Source: GH45 sp046704385 | Lineage (GTDB): Bacteria; Bacteroidota; Bacteroidia; Bacteroidales; SZUA-534 | Assembly: GCA_046704385.1 (NCBI GenBank) | Contig: JBJKSB010000048.1 | Location: 1-11,812 of the forward strand | Direction: 5' to 3' | Length of the DNA: 11,812 nt | Shown here: piece by piece, positions 7,070 through 11,812 of the stretch | Position numbering within the stretch: the stretch's first letter is position 1 | How the letters are laid out: every line of letters begins with the position of its first letter | Notes under the pieces: model-generated | What the model saw: only the letters and a program-made list of their open reading frames with translations | Told to the model about the DNA's origin: nothing | Databases searched by the model: none | Position numbers and translations under genes: made by a program

Positions 7070-7095
7070 ATAATTCAAATATAATTTTGAATTAT
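7070..7095 (-). promoter_or_regulatory. Palindrome over a putative nuclease-gene promoter
   Basis: A perfect 10-bp inverted repeat (ATAATTCAAA at 7070-7079, TTTGAATTAT at 7086-7095) flanks a TATAAT spacer. The minus strand reads TATATTTG at 7083-7076, an exact TAnnTTTG -7 motif about 45 bases upstream of the nuclease ATG. The plus strand also reads TAATTTTG at 7082-7089. No good -33 TTG is seen. It could be a promoter overlapped by an operator, or simply an AT-rich hairpin. Confidence 0.35.
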
Positions 7096-7149
7096 ATTCT
7101 TGGATGTTCTGTAAGATTATTAACTGGGTAGGACCACATAATGACATTA

Positions 7150-7232
7150 AACACTTTTTTGGAGATGATTTTATTGATTTTTACATTAAATTGGAGATAA
7201 AAATTAAAAACATAACACTTTTTTGGAGATAA
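7150..7232. repeat. Short direct repeats phased at 32 bp
   Basis: TTGGAGAT occurs at 7159, 7191 and 7223, exactly 32 bases apart and each followed by [AG]A. The first and third copies share a longer 17-base match, AACACTTTTTTGGAGAT (7150-7166 and 7214-7230). Sequence between copies is not conserved. Function unknown. Confidence 0.55.
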
Positions 7233-7327
7233 AGTTTTCAGAATATCACCACGAAATTTTATAACCAGTAACAATTTTATGAATATTCCACTTTATGCGG
7301 TAAATCAATTAGAGCGATTTATAAAAT

Positions 7328-7358
7328 AAAAAATCACAGTTTTTGGCTGTGATTTTTT
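7328..7358 (-). terminator. Rho-independent-type terminator downstream of asd
   Basis: A 12-bp perfect stem (7328-7339 with 7347-7358), including TCACAG/CTGTGA, encloses a 7-base loop and is bordered by T runs on both strands. It starts 20 bases past the asd stop codon on the minus strand. The A/T flanks would also let it work in the other direction. Confidence 0.8.
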
Positions 7359-7378
7359 TATGTTTAACCATGAATTTC

Positions 7379-8380
7379 TTACTTCTTCCCAATCAAATAC
7401 TCTGCAATCTGCACGGCATTTAACGCGGCCCCTTTCCGAATCTGGTCGCTTACGCACCAAAAAGTAATGCCATTGGGGTTTGCCAGGTCTTTCCGGATAC
7501 GGCCCACATAAACATCATCTTTACCGGCAATGTCAAGCGGTAGCGGGTATTGATTTTCCAGTGGTTTATCCATTACCGTAATTCCGGTTGTTTTTTCACA
7601 GGCTTCGCGGAATGCTTCAGGGCTTACCGGTGATTCTGTTTCGGCCCAAACCGACTCGGAATGTGCCCGCATAACCGGAACCCGAACGCAGGTGGCACTG
7701 ACTTCCACATTGGAGTGCATAATTTTACGGGTTTCATTATACATCTTCATTTCCTCTTTGGTATAGCCGTTATCGGTAAATACATCCACATGGGGAATTA
7801 CATTGAATAAAAGCTGGTAAACAAATTTTTCAACAGTCAAGTCTTTACCTGCAGCAAATTCCTTTACCTGTTTTTCAAGTTCGGCCATTCCCATGGCACC
7901 GGCACCACTGGCGCTTTGATAGCTTGAAACATGCACTCTTTTTATATGCGAAAGGCTTTCGAGTGTTTTTAATGCCACCACCATTTGAATAGTAGTGCAA
8001 TTGGGATTTGCAATAATATTCCGGGGGTGGTTCAAAGCATCTTTAGGATTTACCTCTGGAACAACCAATGGCACATCAGCATCCATACGAAAAGCGCTGG
8101 AATTATCAATCATTATAGTGCCGAATTTAGTAATGGTTTCGGCAAATTCTTTTGAGGCACTTCCCCCAGCTGATACCAAGGCAATATCAATATCTTTAAA
8201 ATCGTCGTTATGTTTTAATTCCTTTACTGTAAGCTTCTTACCTTTATAATCGTAAACACTTCCTGCACTACGGGCTGATCCAAACAGCACCAACTCATCT
8301 ATCGGTAAATTCCGTTCCGAAACTATTTTCAGAAACTCCTGGCCAACGGCTCCGCTGACACCTACAATCGCAATGTTCAT
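7379..8380 (-). CDS. asd: Aspartate-semialdehyde dehydrogenase
   Basis: A 333-residue cytoplasmic enzyme that reduces L-aspartyl-4-phosphate to aspartate 4-semialdehyde with NADPH, the branch point toward lysine/diaminopimelate, threonine, methionine and isoleucine. The N-terminus has the nucleotide-binding loop GVSGAVG (7-13). The catalytic cysteine is C128 in ANPNCTT. SYQSASGAGAMG (153-164) contains the substrate-side Gln (Q155). RVPVMRAHSE (233-242) carries the conserved Arg and His (R238, H240). Length is normal and the frame is intact. The ATG at 8380 gives the correct N-terminus, directly starting the Rossmann strand MNIAIVG. It appears to be a single-gene transcript: a hairpin terminator lies just downstream, and the next gene upstream diverges across about 100 bp. 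It is the one clear housekeeping gene among exported proteins. Confidence 0.97.
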   Translation of the reverse strand: MNIAIVGVSGAVGQEFLKIVSERNLPIDELVLFGSARSAGSVYDYKGKKLTVKELKHNDDFKDIDIALVSAGGSASKEFAETITKFGTIMIDNSSAFRMDADVPLVVPEVNPKDALNHPRNIIANPNCTTIQMVVALKTLESLSHIKRVHVSSYQSASGAGAMGMAELEKQVKEFAAGKDLTVEKFVYQLLFNVIPHVDVFTDNGYTKEEMKMYNETRKIMHSNVEVSATCVRVPVMRAHSESVWAETESPVSPEAFREACEKTTGITVMDKPLENQYPLPLDIAGKDDVYVGRIRKDLANPNGITFWCVSDQIRKGAALNAVQIAEYLIGKK

Positions 8381-8444
8381 TTTAAATAATTGTTTTTACA
8401 GTAAAAAATAAAATTTAATAGTTCAACGATTTTTCTTAATTTGT

Positions 8445-8452
8445 CAAAATTA
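8445..8452 (-). promoter_or_regulatory. Candidate -7 element for asd
   Basis: The minus strand reads TAATTTTG (8452-8445), an exact TAnnTTTG match about 65 bases upstream of the asd ATG in the 101-bp divergent gap. No well-spaced -33 TTG is visible. On the plus strand the best candidate for the opposite gene is one base off the motif. Weak support. Confidence 0.25.
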
Positions 8453-8481
8453 ACAGGTTTAACCAAATTATACTATTGGCC

Positions 8482-11400
8482 ATGAGAAAATTTACATTTT
8501 CATTGTTATTTTCTGTTTTTTCTTCCGGTTTGTTAGTTGCCCAGTTAGTGCAGTTTAATTTCAATGCGGAGCCTTATCCGGCTCCTTCTGCAAACGTTGC
8601 CGAGATAATAGTAAGCAACTGGAGCATTTCATCGGGTAGTTTATCCACAAATGTCACTACCGGAGATTATTTTACAGATAAACCTTATGTGGAAGGTTCA
8701 GGTGGATGGGATGAGACTTCTGCATCAGGTGCTAAATGTTTTTATGTCGATATTGATGCAGCATCAGGCTATACCTTCTCCGTTACCAATATTGCTTGTG
8801 AAATATATGCTACTTCAGCCGGACCTTCAGCCTTGAGTTTTATGATGAATTCTACATCTGTATTTACGACGGATGTCCCTTCATCAGCGCTGCAAAACAT
8901 CAGCGAAAATATTACTGGATTTAGTGAATTAACGCATATTACAATTAAAATTGCTGGTTGGGATAATGGTTCACGATCAACCACAGGAAGAGGGGCTTTT
9001 CGTATTGATAATGTCATTATTGATGGCCTGGTTGAACCCATTCCCGCTAAGGATAATTCATCCTTTGTCAGGCTGACGGACTTCGCAATCCCTCAGCGGA
9101 TTCCTTCGCTGACACAAGCCCCCGATCTGTTAAAAGTAATGGAATTTGTAGTTGGAGATTCAGCCTCGGGTGACGGAACCAATACTTTAATTGATAGCTT
9201 TTTAGTAATAAAAAGTGCAAATGATCAATTTACTCACTGGAAAGATATTATTGATGAGGTCAAATTAACTTCTACGGCCTTAGCTGATACTTTAACCGGC
9301 TTGGTTTCTGACACATCAATAAGTTTCATTACACCGGGTTTTGAAATTGATGAAGGTTTACAAAATATTGATACCTGTTCACTGTTTATTAATTTGAAAA
9401 AGAAACTTACTGATTCAGATAACAAAAGCCTGGGATTCCTGGCTGATATGACTACCTTTTTCTGTAACGATTACGGCTCAATAATCGGATGGGGACAGGT
9501 ATCAACCACAACAAATCAGCTTATGATCGACATAGATGCTACTGAAATAAGGGGTGAGGTGGAATCACAACTAATTTGGAAAGACTCGTTGTTCACCATT
9601 TCTGCTGTAGCTACTGATATAAACGGGAATATTGACATTGATGAAGCTGATAAGGTTGAGTTAAAAAAGTTATCCGGAAAAGGAAATCTACAAAGCAGTT
9701 CAGGTCTTTCCAGTAATTTTGAAAATGGCAGGATTGTCCTGAATGATATAAGTTTTTCAGGTGCCGATACCCTTTCGCTTCAGCTTCATACTGCTGACTT
9801 GGGCGACTTTACATTTCCTGATCGGCTGGTTACCAGGCCGTTTTTTTACGACAATTTTGAATCGGGAAATATTCAGAAATGGAATAATACATCTGATTGG
9901 ATTTGTAGTGCACTTTATCAAATCAGTGGTTTGAACAGTTTAAAACATAATATTTCAGGGGTAGAGGGAACCAGTTACCTGAGTTCGGCATTTTATAATT
10001 CAGGAATGAACAGCGGAAAAATGGTCTGGCGAATGATACTTAAAAATGGTGATTTTGACCCCACTTCATCAAACAGGTTCTGGTATTATCTGATGGCATC
10101 TGACAGCAATTTAATAAATGACAGTATTTATGGATACCTTGTGGGTATTAACTATACCGGGAGCACAGACACTTTATCGTTATGGAAAACTGATGGGGCA
10201 GGAAATAAAACACTCCTAATTAGTTCTGACTTTGATTGGAACAACTCAGATACCGTATCCATTGAAGTAATCAGGGAAGTGCCCGGCACCTGGCAACTGG
10301 GTTATAATGCACATGGGAAATTTGAAAATATCATTTATTCTGAGAAAGTTAAAGATAAAACCTGGGTCGATTTACCTTTTCACGGACTGGTATTTCAATA
10401 TTCATCAACACGGGCAGGCCAGCTCTGGCTGGATGATGTATTCGTGGGGCAGCTTAATACCCCGCCAAAAATTCTAAAAGCCGAAGGATTGGCGACAGAT
10501 TCCATTAAACTGGATTTTAGCGAACCCGTAAATAAAGCAGAAGCAGAGAATTTGGCCAACTATGCTATTAGTTCACCCACCGACTCTGAAATCCGGATAA
10601 AAGGAGTACGATTCGATTCAAATGTACCGGAAAGTGTGATTTTGTTGGTAAATAAATTGCATTCGGCTCAATATACGCTCTTGGCACAAAACCTGGTTGA
10701 TACCGATGGTGACTGCATGCAACCCGATAGTATCAATTTAAATTTTGAAGTTTCACCACAACCGTACGATGTGGTATTTAACGAGGTAATGTTCGACCCA
10801 TCTCCGGCAGTAAATTTGCCCGAAACCGATTATCTTGAAATTGTTAACCGGAGTGATAATCCTTTTAATCTTAATAATTGGAAAATTGATGTGGATGGTG
10901 TTCAAAAAACTATACCAGATACTGTAATTGAGGTTGGTGAATATGTTATACTTACGAGTAATTCTTACATTACTGATTTTACCCCAAATAACAAGGCAAT
11001 AGCCTGTATTTCCTCTACAGCACTTACTAATACAGGGAAACCCATTAAGCTGATTTCTCCCGACGGGCAAATTATTGACAGCCTTTACTACAAACCTGAG
11101 TGGATAACTGATGAGGCCAAGCAGGATGGAGGCTGGTCGCTTGAGCGGATGGATGCAAATAATTTGTGTGGTGAAAGCTGGAACTGGTCTGTTTCAATAA
11201 ATGAAAATGGTGGAACACCAGGAAGTATGAATTCCATTGCAAGGTCAAATAACGATACGATTAGTCCTTTGCTAACTTCCTGGAAAGTAATTGATTTACA
11301 TACTTTTCAGTTTGATTTTAATGAAGAATTGTCTGTTTTTGATATTGATACGCTAAATATTTTAAACATAGCGCCTGGCCTTGGCGTGGTGGACTCATTT

Positions 11401-11812
11401 TGGGTTGAAGGTGATAAAAAACGGATCGGAATTTCATTTTCTAAAAATGTAGTATCCAACACTAATTATAGCATTAGTCTTTCAGGATTGTCTGATTTAT
11501 GCGGAAATATTTTTCGTGATACTACCCTTTATTGGCTCCATCATCCGGCTGAACCATTTGACCTGGTTTTTAATGAAATCATGGCTGATCCTTCGCCAAC
11601 AGTAGGATTACCGGAATCCGATTATCTCGAATTATTCAACCGTTCAGACTATCCGTTGAACCTGGCAAATTGGGAGTTGTGGTTTAACGATACCCGGAAG
11701 GTAATGCCTGAGGTTGTGGTTCAACCAGATAGTTTTTTGATTATTTGTCAGAACGCTTATGAAAATGAATTTGCTGTGTATGGTAAAGTAGTGCCACTGC
11801 TTTCAAGTACTT
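8482..11812 (+). CDS. Very large secreted modular protein with Ig-like and lamin-tail domains (3' end beyond window)
   Basis: One frame is open from the ATG at 8482 through the right edge: 1110 codons without a stop. It begins with a clear signal peptide (residues 1-20, cleavage after LLVA). Residues 21-185 form a beta-rich, binding-module-like domain ending RIDNVIIDG. Residues about 215-450 are repetitive beta structure and contain an EF-hand/dockerin-like loop (DINGNIDIDEAD, 379-390). Residues about 456-656 look like a concanavalin/LamG-type jelly roll (DNFESGNIQKW to WLDDVFVG). Two tandem modules follow, each an SbsA-type Ig-like domain (661-760; 925-1025) and a lamin-tail domain (763 on; 1027 on) with FNE[VI]M-x-DPSP and [LI]F/VNRSD motifs. 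Such proteins in Bacteroidota usually end in a T9SS sorting domain, which would lie outside. A cell-surface or extracellular-binding role is inferred; no catalytic site recognised. Confidence 0.9.
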   Translation, partial: MRKFTFSLLFSVFSSGLLVAQLVQFNFNAEPYPAPSANVAEIIVSNWSISSGSLSTNVTTGDYFTDKPYVEGSGGWDETSASGAKCFYVDIDAASGYTFSVTNIACEIYATSAGPSALSFMMNSTSVFTTDVPSSALQNISENITGFSELTHITIKIAGWDNGSRSTTGRGAFRIDNVIIDGLVEPIPAKDNSSFVRLTDFAIPQRIPSLTQAPDLLKVMEFVVGDSASGDGTNTLIDSFLVIKSANDQFTHWKDIIDEVKLTSTALADTLTGLVSDTSISFITPGFEIDEGLQNIDTCSLFINLKKKLTDSDNKSLGFLADMTTFFCNDYGSIIGWGQVSTTTNQLMIDIDATEIRGEVESQLIWKDSLFTISAVATDINGNIDIDEADKVELKKLSGKGNLQSSSGLSSNFENGRIVLNDISFSGADTLSLQLHTADLGDFTFPDRLVTRPFFYDNFESGNIQKWNNTSDWICSALYQISGLNSLKHNISGVEGTSYLSSAFYNSGMNSGKMVWRMILKNGDFDPTSSNRFWYYLMASDSNLINDSIYGYLVGINYTGSTDTLSLWKTDGAGNKTLLISSDFDWNNSDTVSIEVIREVPGTWQLGYNAHGKFENIIYSEKVKDKTWVDLPFHGLVFQYSSTRAGQLWLDDVFVGQLNTPPKILKAEGLATDSIKLDFSEPVNKAEAENLANYAISSPTDSEIRIKGVRFDSNVPESVILLVNKLHSAQYTLLAQNLVDTDGDCMQPDSINLNFEVSPQPYDVVFNEVMFDPSPAVNLPETDYLEIVNRSDNPFNLNNWKIDVDGVQKTIPDTVIEVGEYVILTSNSYITDFTPNNKAIACISSTALTNTGKPIKLISPDGQIIDSLYYKPEWITDEAKQDGGWSLERMDANNLCGESWNWSVSINENGGTPGSMNSIARSNNDTISPLLTSWKVIDLHTFQFDFNEELSVFDIDTLNILNIAPGLGVVDSFWVEGDKKRIGISFSKNVVSNTNYSISLSGLSDLCGNIFRDTTLYWLHHPAEPFDLVFNEIMADPSPTVGLPESDYLELFNRSDYPLNLANWELWFNDTRKVMPEVVVQPDSFLIICQNAYENEFAVYGKVVPLLSST
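9061..9120. repeat. GC-rich palindromic patch inside the modular-protein gene
   Basis: This 60-base stretch is 57% GC (34 of 60) and rich in CTGA/TCAG. It contains GTCAG-G-CTGAC (9067-9077), a hairpin TCAGCG/CGCTGA (9093-9098 with 9107-9112, 8-base loop) and outer arms TGTCAG/CTGACA (9066-9071 with 9109-9114). It lies in frame at a domain linker (residues 194-213). It could be an in-frame palindromic insertion or chance, since part of its translation (IPSLTQ) fits the domain that follows. Confidence 0.3.

Larger units (their letters stand above)
7033..7378. other. Intergenic region between nuclease and asd genes
   Basis: A 346-bp AT-rich stretch. It holds a palindrome over a -7-like motif upstream of the nuclease gene (7070-7095), three phased copies of TTGGAGAT (7159-7230) and a terminator hairpin for asd (7328-7358). 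No convincing gene is present; a 60-codon open frame at 7092-7274 on the minus strand is Lys/Ile/Asn-rich and overlaps the promoter palindrome. Confidence 0.6.

Noticed and set aside
7150..7232. Possible minimal or degenerate CRISPR array
   Set aside because: The repeated core is only 8-17 bases, the third copy lacks half of it, and there are no cas genes nearby.
7092..7274. 60-codon minus-strand open frame between the nuclease and asd genes
   Set aside because: AT-driven composition, overlaps the promoter palindrome and the phased repeats, no recognisable motif.
8651..11070. Short open frames at 8651-8836 (+), 8769-9041 (-), 9234-9425 (-) and 10753-11070 (-)
   Set aside because: They lie inside the continuous frame that opens at 8482 and runs to the window end, which has a signal peptide and clear domains.

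Overview
The window looks like chromosomal DNA of a Bacteroidota bacterium, probably of the Marinilabiliales/Prolixibacteraceae type. The phylum call rests on a type IX secretion (T9SS) type A C-terminal sorting domain on the nuclease, secreted proteins built from lamin-tail and Ig-like modules, TAnnTTTG-type -7 promoter motifs, an AT-rich background of roughly 40% GC, and start codons without clear Shine-Dalgarno sequences. The genus-level suggestion is inference.

Layout, left to right. (1) 7-2655 (-): a secreted adhesin-like protein with an Ig-like domain followed by 83-residue tandem repeats; it stops in the middle of the seventh repeat, next to the window edge. (2) 2964-4043 (+): two small cysteine-rich proteins, DUF2284 and DUF3795, probably metal or Fe-S binding and perhaps co-transcribed. 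(3) 4107-4236: a two-hairpin palindromic element in a convergent gap. (4) 4318-5355 (-): a secreted GH5 endoglucanase. (5) 5447-5919 (+): the decayed remnant of a purple-acid-phosphatase-like metallophosphoesterase, with two frameshifts at near-identical sites and its 3' part missing. (6) 5920-7032 (-): an S1/P1 nuclease/zinc phospholipase C family enzyme with a T9SS sorting domain. (7) 7033-7378: an intergenic stretch with a palindromic promoter region, short phased repeats and a hairpin terminator. (8) 7379-8380 (-): asd, aspartate-semialdehyde dehydrogenase, the only clear housekeeping gene. (9) 8482 to the right edge (+): a very large secreted modular protein with Ig-like and lamin-tail domains, open through the window end (1110 codons visible).

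Functionally, most of the window encodes exported or cell-surface proteins: polymer degradation (cellulase, nuclease, a former phosphatase) plus large adhesive or structural surface proteins. I see no insertion sequence, CRISPR array, tRNA, rRNA or phage gene, and no multi-gene system that I can call new. The points most worth checking are the twin GGGGTAA frameshift sites, the repeat protein ending inside a repeat, the paired-hairpin element and the palindrome over the nuclease promoter.
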